In this document: positions 27,210 through 34,198 of the stretch, in pieces | How positions within the stretch are numbered: position 1 is the stretch's first letter | Layout: the number at the start of each line of letters is the position of its first letter | Program-made: the position numbers and the translations under genes | DNA from: Deltaproteobacteria bacterium | GTDB taxonomy: Bacteria > Desulfobacterota > Syntrophia > Syntrophales > UBA2210 | Direction: 5' to 3' | Assembly: GCA_026388515.1 (NCBI GenBank) | Contig: JAPLJO010000008.1 | Span: forward strand, 1-40,472 | Length of the DNA stretch: 40,472 nucleotides | Notes under the pieces: generated by a model | What the model was told of the DNA's origin: nothing | What the model saw: only the letters and a program-made list of their open reading frames with translations | Databases searched by the model: none

Positions 27210-27242
27210 GGGAGCACCTCCCCTTCATGAATGAAGACGGGT

Positions 27243-27299
27243 GAGTGCCATGCCGGGAAACACCGCCCGGAAAGACCGATCACGCAACGGATGGCACTC
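27243..27299. repeat. inverted repeat between rpsR and the DUF2232 gene
   Basis: GAGTGCCAT (27243-27251) and ATGGCACTC (27291-27299) are perfect 9-base inverted copies. Inside is CCGGG (27253-27257) with CCCGG (27266-27270). No T-run follows in the minus direction, so it is not a standard terminator; it may be an RNA processing or stability element. Confidence 0.45.
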
Positions 27300-27384
27300 T
27301 CACCGCGGGCACCGGTCTCTCACACACCGCCGTCCTGTCGCTTCGTATGGAAGGGAGTGACGTACCGCTGATTTTTTAAAACTG

Positions 27385-27663
27385 CTATCCTTCAGACACC
27401 ACAAAGGGCAGAAGCGCTATTACCCTGGCTCGCTTGATGGCTATTGTCAGCTCTCTCTGGTGAATTGCACAGGTGCCCGAGATCCTCCGCGGAATTATCT
27501 TCCCCCGCTCGGTAAGATAATTTTTAAGCAATGCCGGATTCTTATAATCTATCTTGAGATCCTTCTCGACGCAGAATCTGCATACCTTCCTCTTGTGAAA
27601 AAACTTTTTTGCCGGAAGTTTCCTTCCATTTGGCGGTCTTCTGGTTTCCGTCGCATCTGTCAT
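27385..27663 (-). CDS. rpsR: 30S ribosomal protein S18, zinc-binding form
   Basis: The 92-residue protein has the S18 core ([23 protein letters not shown]-like [20 protein letters not shown]). CRFC near residues 33-36 and C-x3-H in GTCAIHQ give the four ligands of the zinc-binding form. The start overlaps the rpsF stop (ATGA, 27660-27663), so S6 and S18, which form a dimer, are made together. Confidence 0.96.
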   Translation of the reverse strand: MTDATETRRPPNGRKLPAKKFFHKRKVCRFCVEKDLKIDYKNPALLKNYLTERGKIIPRRISGTCAIHQRELTIAIKRARVIALLPFVVSEG

Positions 27664-28145
27664 TGTCTGTCATCCCCCGTCGTTTCTTTCTGTCCGCTTT
27701 CGGAACCACCCGCTTTTTCCTCCCCCGAAGGTTCCTTCACCGGCACCGGCGCTTTTTCTGCGGCACCGCCCTGGTCTTCGACGGAAGCGCGTGGTTCGGG
27801 CTTCACTTCCTCGGGCTGCATACGCGCAATCTCGCGCTCGATTTCTTCCATGTCCACGCTGTCGCTCGTTTTGACGGACTGGTACCGCAACACGTGCTCA
27901 TCGATTCTGAAGTTGCGCTCCATCTCGGCCACGGCAGTGAAATGGGATACAAAGTCGATAAGGATATAGAGCCCCTCACGTTTCTTTTCAATCGTGTAGG
28001 CGAGGCGGCGCTTGCCCCATGGCTGGACTTTTACTACTTTTCCCTTGAAGGATGTGATTATTGACTTGAAGCGTTCTACCAGCGCGGTGACCTCATCGGC
28101 GGGAAGGTCGGGGCGCACAATGAAAATAGTCTCGTATCGTCTCAA
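27660..28145 (-). CDS. rpsF: 30S ribosomal protein S6 with charged C-terminal extension
   Basis: The 161-residue protein has the S6 core ([13 protein letters not shown], the [20 protein letters not shown] strand, [14 protein letters not shown]) and then a tail of about 60 residues rich in Glu, Pro and Gly. The start is TTG at 28145, six bases after a perfect AAAGGAGG; in-frame upstream codons lie in the leader. The leader can fold to hide that ribosome binding site (see the 28146-28197 entry). Confidence 0.95.
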   Translation of the reverse strand: MRRYETIFIVRPDLPADEVTALVERFKSIITSFKGKVVKVQPWGKRRLAYTIEKKREGLYILIDFVSHFTAVAEMERNFRIDEHVLRYQSVKTSDSVDMEEIEREIARMQPEEVKPEPRASVEDQGGAAEKAPVPVKEPSGEEKAGGSESGQKETTGDDRQ

Positions 28146-28197
28146 CTGAAACCTCCTTTCGGCTCTTAAGCCCGAACACATGATTCGAGCAAGGAGT
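28146..28197 (-). promoter_or_regulatory. rpsF leader, candidate S6:S18 autoregulatory RNA
   Basis: On the minus strand CTCCTT (28196-28191) pairs perfectly with AAGGAG of the ribosome binding site (28158-28153). The adjoining GCTCG (28190-28186) pairs with CGGGC (28174-28170, one G-U). This leaves an asymmetric 3' internal loop holding CCG just before the ribosome binding site. Two stacked helices with a CCG-bearing bulge next to the Shine-Dalgarno are the features described for the S6:S18 binding motif. Confidence 0.5.
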
Positions 28198-28221
28198 CGT
28201 TTCTACGTAAAGTGTGCCTCC

Positions 28222-28248
28222 CTTATATCACAGACTGACAAAAATCAA
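28222..28248 (-). promoter_or_regulatory. candidate promoter of the rpsF operon
   Basis: Minus strand TTGATT (28248-28243), 15 bases, TATAAG (28227-28222). The -10 is good but the spacing is short, so this is tentative. Confidence 0.3.
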
Positions 28249-28298
28249 GAAATTTCTCTGTCCCGGAGTCAGGAACGGGTGCGGCATCATGGGTACCG

Positions 28299-28544
28299 TC
28301 ATGCGCCGCCGGGCCCCTTCCAGGGTCTTGTATTATCAAGAAAATATTCCGGGAGTTTCTCAATCATGCAGCATTCGCACAAGTGCACAAGCCGGAGGCT
28401 TTTCATGTGCCGCACGATATACTTCTCGCCTGCATCGATCCGACAGAAAAAACAGCTCTCCGGCCTGTCTTCCTCATGGAAATCATAGTAGTCATCATCA
28501 AAACATTCAAATGACTGTTGTCTGATACCGGGTCCTCTTCGCAA
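28299..28544 (-). CDS. small two-CxxC (zinc-ribbon-like) protein
   Basis: The 81-residue protein starts at TTG 28544, six bases after AGGGGAG. It contains SCFFC and, 24 residues on, LCECC, a spacing that would suit a zinc ribbon. It also has an acidic N-terminal stretch (ECFDDDYYDFHEED). No family was recognised. It lies 30 bases downstream of the truncated kinase gene, in the same direction, so it is probably the third gene of the sigma-54 operon. A role in signalling or as a zinc- or redox-sensing adaptor is only a guess. Confidence 0.6.
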   Translation of the reverse strand: MRRGPGIRQQSFECFDDDYYDFHEEDRPESCFFCRIDAGEKYIVRHMKSLRLVHLCECCMIEKLPEYFLDNTRPWKGPGGA

Positions 28545-28574
28545 TGGTCACTCCCCTCGGCAATGAACCTGCGG

Positions 28575-29534
28575 CTAATAGTTCAGACAGGAAATTTCAG
28601 CGTGAATGTCGTTATCCTCGGGAATCCCTCTGCCGTTGTCCGCAATGGTGACTTCAAGGTAGTGATCGGCATGCCCGGCGCGCACGGAAATGGTACCCCC
28701 TTCGAAGGTATATTTCGTGGCATTCCCTATGATATTGATAAAGACGCGGATGAGGCTTTCCCGGTCGCCTTTTACTTCCGGCAGGCCATCAGGAACATCA
28801 ACTTCGACATGAATGCCTCTTCTCTCGCTGAGCAGGGCCATTTCTTCTATGCTTTTTACCAGGACGTCTTTCACGCTGACGGGCACCTTCTCCCGGGCGA
28901 AGGTGCCGCTTTCGATCCGGCTCACATCAAGCCAGTGTTCCACGAGTTCTTCAAGATTCTTCACTCGCTTGACGCACCGGTCAATGATGTACATCGCCTC
29001 TTCGCCGAGCGCTCCCGCAGACACGACCTTAAGTGATTCGATGTATTGCTGAATGGTGACCAGCGGCGACCTCATTTCATGGCTTACGAAGGTAATGAAA
29101 TTTTTCTGAATCTGCTCCTTTTCATCGCGGAGCTTCCGGGCCTCGATTTTCAGTTCGCGGTGTTGCAGCCCGCGCTTCGTCGCCGCCCGCAGCTGATCGG
29201 GGGTAAAGGGCTTCGGAAGATAGTCGTAGGCGCCCCGTTTCATGGATTCCACGGCCGAGACGATGGATGCATATCCCGTAATCACTATGGGGACTATGTC
29301 GGGAATGTCCTTCAGGAGCACATCGATAATTTCCATTCCCGCCATATCGGGCATCTTGAGATCGATGAAGGCGAGGGCCGGCCTTTTTTCCCGCGCCAGG
29401 GCGATGCCCCCGGTGCCGTCACTGGTGGCAATCACCGTGTAGCCGGACCTTTCCAGTGCCTGGATACACCCGTCGCGGACGGATTCCTCGTCATCAATTA
29501 TGAGCACAAGCTCGCGCACTTTCGTGTCGGTCAT
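28575..29534 (-). CDS. receiver-histidine kinase lacking the ATP lid (truncated)
   Basis: The 319-residue protein has a receiver domain (acidic DDE 14-16, phospho-acceptor Asp58, Lys108), then HisKA with the H box SHEMRSP (His152), then a HATPase domain that keeps the N box (NIIGNATKYT, 267-276) and the first glycine box (DNGRGIP, 299-305). The frame stops 14 residues later, so the F box, the GxGLG lid and the final strands are all missing. The downstream DNA codes for the CxxC protein and does not contain the lost part in another frame. It probably binds ATP poorly and may act as a phosphatase, scaffold or phosphorelay part. It follows the receiver-only gene by 6 bases. Confidence 0.8.
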   Translation of the reverse strand: MTDTKVRELVLIIDDEESVRDGCIQALERSGYTVIATSDGTGGIALAREKRPALAFIDLKMPDMAGMEIIDVLLKDIPDIVPIVITGYASIVSAVESMKRGAYDYLPKPFTPDQLRAATKRGLQHRELKIEARKLRDEKEQIQKNFITFVSHEMRSPLVTIQQYIESLKVVSAGALGEEAMYIIDRCVKRVKNLEELVEHWLDVSRIESGTFAREKVPVSVKDVLVKSIEEMALLSERRGIHVEVDVPDGLPEVKGDRESLIRVFINIIGNATKYTFEGGTISVRAGHADHYLEVTIADNGRGIPEDNDIHAEISCLNY

Positions 29535-29540
29535 CGCCGC

Positions 29541-29930
29541 CTATCGAAGCAGTTGCTTTGTGTATTTCAGCAGGTCTTCGGCCTTCACCGGTTTATGCAG
29601 CACCATGTCCACCTTCGGAAACTCATCGGACGGCTGGTAGGACTGGTAGGGCCCCTGAAGGTCCACGCCGGACAGTACGATGATGGGCATCGAGGCGCCT
29701 GATTTTTTCGCCCGGATAGTCGACACGACATTGAATCCCTCGCCCCAGGATTCCATCATCATATCGGTAATGGTCAGATCGGGTGATAGTTCGTCGACCA
29801 TCGCAAGCCCCTCTTTCCCGTCTTCGGCGACGAACACCTCGTACCCTCCACTCTCGAGAATGAGCCTGGTCGCTTTCAGGAAATCCCGGTCGTCATCGAT
29901 GAGAAGGATTTTCTTTTTGTCCGTTGTCAT
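29541..29930 (-). CDS. receiver-only response regulator (CheY-like)
   Basis: The 129-residue protein is a single receiver domain: IDDDRD acidic pocket, a phospho-acceptor Asp in DLTITDMM (about residue 57), VLSG with the switch Ser, and Lys in LHKPVKAEDLL. There is no output domain. The ATG at 29930 follows AGGAGG by about six bases. It is the first gene after a sigma-54 promoter and is followed by the truncated receiver-kinase, so it may pass phosphate within this operon. Confidence 0.9.
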   Translation of the reverse strand: MTTDKKKILLIDDDRDFLKATRLILESGGYEVFVAEDGKEGLAMVDELSPDLTITDMMMESWGEGFNVVSTIRAKKSGASMPIIVLSGVDLQGPYQSYQPSDEFPKVDMVLHKPVKAEDLLKYTKQLLR

Positions 29931-29961
29931 GGGTAACCTCCTGATCCGTTTTACCCGGAAG

Positions 29962-29979
29962 TTGCAAAACAGATGCCAC
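29962..29979 (-). promoter_or_regulatory. sigma-54 (-24/-12) promoter
   Basis: Minus strand TGGCAT (29978-29973), five bases, TTGCA (29967-29963), so the GG and GC doublets are separated by exactly 10 bases as RpoN requires. It is close to the TGGCAC-N5-TTGCA consensus. The start of transcription would be near 29952, about 22 bases before the receiver gene ATG. Confidence 0.8.
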
Positions 29980-30010
29980 AATGCAACATGCCGGTTTCGG
30001 TATACTTTTC

Positions 30011-30032
30011 AAAACAACACCGGTGTGTTTTT
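30011..30032. promoter_or_regulatory. palindrome between the NtrC-type gene and the sigma-54 promoter
   Basis: ACACCGGTGT is a perfect 10-base palindrome flanked by A-rich and T-rich arms (AAAACA and GTTTTT). It is about 56 bases upstream of the -12 element, where an enhancer-binding protein could bind. The same sequence could form a hairpin with T-runs on either strand and serve as the terminator of the NtrC-type gene. Confidence 0.5.
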
Positions 30033-30107
30033 CACGATGCGGGGGAATTACTCCTCATCAATGGGGCAATGAACCCCCTGGGGCATCGACGTGCCGATAT
30101 GACCTGA

Positions 30108-31463
30108 CTACGAAGGTTCTTCTGTTTTTATGCCGTAGGCACGGATTTTCATGCGCAGTGTTTTCCTGTCAATGCCGAGGAACCGGGCGGTTTTTCCCAT
30201 CTGAAAATTGAAATGAAAGAGCGCCTTTTCTATATGGTTCTTCTCGACATCCACCAGCGTCATGATACCCGAAAGAGAATCTACCATGGGAACCCTGGTC
30301 ACCATACTCTGACCAAGGTACAGCAGATCGGAAAGGGTCACCGTTTCATTCTCGCAAAGGACGCACAGGCGTTCCATGGTATTCTTGACCTCCCTCACAT
30401 TGCCGGGCCAGCGGCAGGAGAGAAGTGACGCGGCCGCCTCTTCCGAAAAGGACCTGACGTTGCTCCGGTACTTATCCCGGTAGAGGCCGAGATAGTGATG
30501 CGCGAGAGGCAGGATATCCTCTTCGTGCTCCCGCAGAGGTTTTATATGCAGGGGAATGACCGAAAGCCGGTAGTAGAGATCCTCCCTGAACTTTCCCTGC
30601 TCCATTTCCTCACGTATATCCCTGTTAGTCGCGGCGATAATCCTTACATCCACCTTTTCGGGACGGGAGCTGCCCACCCGCGGCACTTCCTGCTCCTGGA
30701 TGGCTCGCAGGAGCTTCGCCTGGACGGTAAGGGTGATGTTGGCGATTTCATCGAGAAAGAGGGTCCCCCCATGTGCCATCTGAAACCGTCCTTCACGGGA
30801 CTCGCCCGCACCGCTGAAGGCGCCCTTCACGTGACCGAAGAGCTCGCTCTCCATGAGGTTCTCCACAAGGGCCGAGCAATCCACCGTCACGAAGGGCTTG
30901 CGCCTGCGCCTGCTGAAGTCGCGGATGGCCCGCGCCACCAGCTCCTTTCCGGTCCCGCTCTCGCCCGTGATGAGCACGATACTGTCCGTTTGGGCGACGC
31001 GGCGTATGGTTTCCCTGAGGTCCTTCATGTACTCGCTTTCTCCCACGAGAAGCGGGATGTCCTTTTCCGGCGCGAGCACTCCCTCGGAATCGAGCGCGGT
31101 GCGCACGGCCTCGCTCACCTCGTCCGCGCTGAAGGGTTTCGTGAGTACATTGCATGCACCGTATCTCATGGCTTCAACGGCGAGCTGAATCGTACCGAAG
31201 CCCGTAATAATGATCCCCCGGCCGGACACCTCGGACTCCTTGAGTTTCCTTAAAAGCTGCATGCCGTCCATTTCAGGCATCCTGATATCAAGAAGAATGA
31301 CGTCGTATACATCATTCTGCGCCAATGTGAGGCCTTCACGCGCCGTACCGGTACTGTCCGCCTGGTATCCCCGCCGCGTCAGTATCTGATGACAGGCATC
31401 CCGTATCGACTCCTCATCGTCAATGATGAGCACCCTGATTCGCTGCTTTGCATTCATTGTCAT
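30108..31463 (-). CDS. NtrC-family sigma-54-dependent response regulator
   Basis: The 451-residue protein has a receiver domain (IDDEES, Asp59, Lys109) and a central AAA+ domain with Walker A GESGTGKE (167-174) and the sigma-54 contact loop GAFSGA (214-219; the usual form is GAFTGA), then Walker B GTLFLDEI. The C-terminal Fis-type helix-turn-helix reads MGKTARFLGIDRKTLRMKI. When phosphorylated it should drive sigma-54 promoters. It overlaps the sensor kinase gene by four bases, and the sigma-54 promoter at 29962-29979 lies just downstream, making that operon the natural target. Confidence 0.95.
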   Translation of the reverse strand: MTMNAKQRIRVLIIDDEESIRDACHQILTRRGYQADSTGTAREGLTLAQNDVYDVILLDIRMPEMDGMQLLRKLKESEVSGRGIIITGFGTIQLAVEAMRYGACNVLTKPFSADEVSEAVRTALDSEGVLAPEKDIPLLVGESEYMKDLRETIRRVAQTDSIVLITGESGTGKELVARAIRDFSRRRRKPFVTVDCSALVENLMESELFGHVKGAFSGAGESREGRFQMAHGGTLFLDEIANITLTVQAKLLRAIQEQEVPRVGSSRPEKVDVRIIAATNRDIREEMEQGKFREDLYYRLSVIPLHIKPLREHEEDILPLAHHYLGLYRDKYRSNVRSFSEEAAASLLSCRWPGNVREVKNTMERLCVLCENETVTLSDLLYLGQSMVTRVPMVDSLSGIMTLVDVEKNHIEKALFHFNFQMGKTARFLGIDRKTLRMKIRAYGIKTEEPS

Positions 31464-33529
31464 ACGCTTATTCCCCCGTCGGCGTCTCGTTCCTGCACCG
31501 ACTCGCCGGCGGGAAGGAATATGATAAAAGACGTCCCGCGACCGGGCTCGCTTTCCACGTCCATGAAACCTTCATGCTGCTGAATTATCCCGTAGGCAAT
31601 CGAAAGCCCCAGTCCCGTCCCCTGTCCCGGCGACTTGGTGGTGAAGAACGGCTCGAATATATGCGCCTGGAACACCCTGTCAATACCCTTTCCCGTATCG
31701 GATACGGTGATCTTCACGGTCTGGTTGCTTCCCAGAAGGCATATTTTTTCCGTCTGGAAAAAGACATCCGCCATCCCGTCGGTCCGCCTGATGAGAAGCT
31801 CCGTGCTGATGGTGAGGGTCCCTCCCCTCTCCATTGCATCGGCGGCATTGATGAAGAGATTGAGAAATACCTGCTCGAGCCGTGAGCGGTCGCCCCGCAT
31901 GAACGGGAGATCATCGGCATAACGGGTGACCACCTCGATGCGGTGAAACATCGACTGGTCCTTCACCAGGGCAAGGGCTGTTCTTATCACGCGGTTGATG
32001 TCGAGAGGGAGCATCTCTCCCGACGGCGCCCTGGCGAAATCGAGCAGATTCTGGACGATCTGCTTGCAGCGGTTCGTCTGGTAGATTATCTTCTGCATGT
32101 TATCCCGCTGCACCGCGCTTTCCTCGGGAAGCTCTTCGAACACCAGATTACTATAGAGCAGGATTCCTCCGAGAGGATTGTTGATTTCGTGGGCTACGCC
32201 CGCCGCGATCTGCCCGAGCGCCACCAGGCGTTCCGTCCTCGTGATCTGCGCAAAGGCCTTCTGCAGCCGCTCGTCACGGTCCTTGAGTGACCTCGCCATC
32301 GTGTTGAAGGCGGTATCGAGAATATCAAACTCCGAAAAACGGTCCCGGGGAAGCTGGTAGTTCAGGTCGCCCGATGCGATTGACTCCGTCGCCTCCTTGA
32401 GCCGCTCGATCCCCTTGATGATGGTGTGCCCCAGGTAATAGGAAATGCCGAAGGCGATTATCATGCCCATGATGGTCACACCGAGAAACGTCCATACCGT
32501 AAGGCGCATGACATCACGGTATTTCGCCTCAAGAATGCCGGTGTAGAGCATGCCGATGACGGTGCCGTTGATATCCCGGAGCGGGGCGTAGGCGCTTATA
32601 TACCAGTCGTTCACGACAAAGGCCCTCCCGATCCATTTTTCACCGCGGAGGATTACTCTCTCATAGACTTCCTTCGACACGATGGTGCCGACCGCCCGTT
32701 CCTGCGTCGCGGTTTTCACATTGGTCGCGACTCTGATTCCCTGCTGAAATATCGTGGCAAAGCCGGTATCCCGCCCCTTGTACTTTTCATCGTGAAAGAC
32801 CGTTTCACGGATGGTATCGACGATGGAATCGTTTCTGTTCACAAGGGTCCCCGCGGCAAGCACGCCGATGAGCGCACCCGTCTCATCAAGCAACGGCCAT
32901 GCCGCCCTCTGCACCATGCCTTCGGACAGGCGTGTTTTCATCATCTCGACCGACTGGGGCGTTTTTATAATCGGAATGTCAAGGCGCGGGGAGAGCCCGG
33001 GGTTCTCGCGGATAATCATGTCGACAGGCATGAGAATGGTTGAGGACCGCGGCGTCTTTCCGGAAATGCATTGCCCCACCACGGGATCCCACAAGAGCGT
33101 ATCTCCCGAAGCCTTCGGATTCAGCGCACGGTAGATCACACGGCCCTCTGCATCGACGAGGGTGAGCATGTCAAGACCGGCATAAAGCCGCCACGTCTCA
33201 TGCTCTCCTCTCAGCATCCCGGCGAACTCCTCAAGCACCGCCTCCCGGTCTGACGTGCGCGGGCGGTGAAAGATGAATCCGTGCGAAAGGCATTCCAGGC
33301 GGGTTTCGAGCCGCTCCATGCTGTAGCCGTAAATGAGCGCCGCCGAATTGATATCCTGCTCCACCTTTCGCTGGACCTCGTCAATCATATTCCTGTTGAT
33401 CATCCTGATGCCGATCACCGTCGCAATGAGCCCGGTCAGGCAGGTGGCAACGAGAAACCCGAGGACGAGGCGGCCCCGGAGGTCTACTGAGAATATTTTT
33501 GAAACTATCTTACGGAGCATGGCATCCAC
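31460..33529 (-). CDS. Cache-type transmembrane sensor histidine kinase
   Basis: The 689-residue protein has TM1 (about 20-45), a large periplasmic sensor region (about 50-340) resembling single Cache modules of the sCache_3 type, TM2 (about 343-367), HAMP (to about 420), HisKA with H box GVAHEINNPLGG (His447), and a complete HATPase (NLFINAADAME N box, DTGKGI, FEPFFTTK, GTGLGLSI). It should sense a small periplasmic ligand, possibly a carboxylate, and phosphorylate the NtrC-type partner to which it is coupled. The signal is not known. The start is GTG 33529 or ATG 33520; neither has a strong ribosome binding site. Confidence 0.93.
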   Translation of the reverse strand: MDAMLRKIVSKIFSVDLRGRLVLGFLVATCLTGLIATVIGIRMINRNMIDEVQRKVEQDINSAALIYGYSMERLETRLECLSHGFIFHRPRTSDREAVLEEFAGMLRGEHETWRLYAGLDMLTLVDAEGRVIYRALNPKASGDTLLWDPVVGQCISGKTPRSSTILMPVDMIIRENPGLSPRLDIPIIKTPQSVEMMKTRLSEGMVQRAAWPLLDETGALIGVLAAGTLVNRNDSIVDTIRETVFHDEKYKGRDTGFATIFQQGIRVATNVKTATQERAVGTIVSKEVYERVILRGEKWIGRAFVVNDWYISAYAPLRDINGTVIGMLYTGILEAKYRDVMRLTVWTFLGVTIMGMIIAFGISYYLGHTIIKGIERLKEATESIASGDLNYQLPRDRFSEFDILDTAFNTMARSLKDRDERLQKAFAQITRTERLVALGQIAAGVAHEINNPLGGILLYSNLVFEELPEESAVQRDNMQKIIYQTNRCKQIVQNLLDFARAPSGEMLPLDINRVIRTALALVKDQSMFHRIEVVTRYADDLPFMRGDRSRLEQVFLNLFINAADAMERGGTLTISTELLIRRTDGMADVFFQTEKICLLGSNQTVKITVSDTGKGIDRVFQAHIFEPFFTTKSPGQGTGLGLSIAYGIIQQHEGFMDVESEPGRGTSFIIFLPAGESVQERDADGGISV

Positions 33530-33566
33530 GACGGCTCACATGAGTGCGGATATAACGCACACACAG

Positions 33567-33602
33567 AAAAGGGGAAGAAGCGATAGGTGTCCCCTTCCCC
33601 TT
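33567..33602 (-). terminator. probable terminator of the Rho-N-like gene
   Basis: On the minus strand AAGGGGAAG (33602-33594) pairs with CTTCCCCTT (33577-33569), with a 16-base loop and a short T-run. It lies between the small gene at 33651 and the sensor kinase. Confidence 0.6.
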
Positions 33603-33650
33603 CGATACAATGAGATAGTCACTACTCCCCTCTCCCCGACGTCAGTCCGG

Positions 33651-33977
33651 CTACGCGACGTTGCGCGCCAGTTTCCTGGTTCGCTTTTTCAGACGGTTTA
33701 TCCGCCTCCGCAATCTGCTGACGGTCTTACTCTCGCCGCGCTCGCGCAGTTCCCCTTTGTTCGCCCTCAAGAGCGCCATTTTCTTCTTGAGATCGGAAAT
33801 GCTGGCAATAGACACTTCCCGTGTCTTTTTCAGAGGAATACCCCGGGCGATTTTGATTGTTTTCAGGAGTTCCTCTTTTTTCATGGCGCTGACACCCTGC
33901 ACACCCTCAATTGCCAGCGCTATCTCCTTCAATTCCTTTACGGTCATCTTTTCCAGTGGTTTTTCTCCGGTCATCAT
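33651..33977 (-). CDS. small basic protein with Rho-N-like (SAP-type) domain
   Basis: The 108-residue protein has an N-terminal helix-extended-loop-helix of the Rho N-terminal type (MTVKELKEIALAIEGVQGVSAMKKEELLKTI) and a C-terminal half that is very basic (RLRRRINRLKKRTRKLARNVA), so it should bind nucleic acid. It lacks the Rho ATPase. Proteins of this kind occur in deltaproteobacteria and have no firm function. The ATG at 33977 follows an AAGGGGA element. It has its own promoter and terminator. Confidence 0.75.
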   Translation of the reverse strand: MMTGEKPLEKMTVKELKEIALAIEGVQGVSAMKKEELLKTIKIARGIPLKKTREVSIASISDLKKKMALLRANKGELRERGESKTVSRLRRRINRLKKRTRKLARNVA

Positions 33978-34022
33978 GAGTCCCCTTGTGGCGATGTGCC
34001 ACTACCTGAAAACTGCCGGATT

Positions 34023-34052
34023 TTTATAACATATCGGCGTCTTGAAAATCAA
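34023..34052 (-). promoter_or_regulatory. candidate promoter of the Rho-N-like gene
   Basis: Minus strand TTGATT (34052-34047), 18 bases, TATAAA (34028-34023), about 46 bases before the ATG. Confidence 0.4.
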
Positions 34053-34127
34053 ATTGAAAGAACCCGTCGCACCGGCATCCCCGGCGGCTATCCCACTGCA
34101 GAGGCGGTGAGCCCGGGGTAACGCTTC

Positions 34128-34156
34128 TTGACAAAGAATCGGGATTCCCGTATCTT
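34128..34156 (+). promoter_or_regulatory. sigma-70 promoter of hrpA with palindrome in the spacer
   Basis: Perfect TTGACA (34128-34133), 17 bases, TATCTT (34151-34156). The spacer contains the palindrome CGGGA-T-TCCCG (34140-34150), placed where a repressor would block RNA polymerase. Confidence 0.7.
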
Positions 34157-34198
34157 CGAGACCCTTCACAAAACCCTTACAATATCACGGAAGAGAGC

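Noticed and set aside
28575-28577. Stop-codon readthrough extending the truncated kinase
   Set aside because: The stop is TAG, not TGA, and the frame beyond it does not encode the missing HATPase parts.
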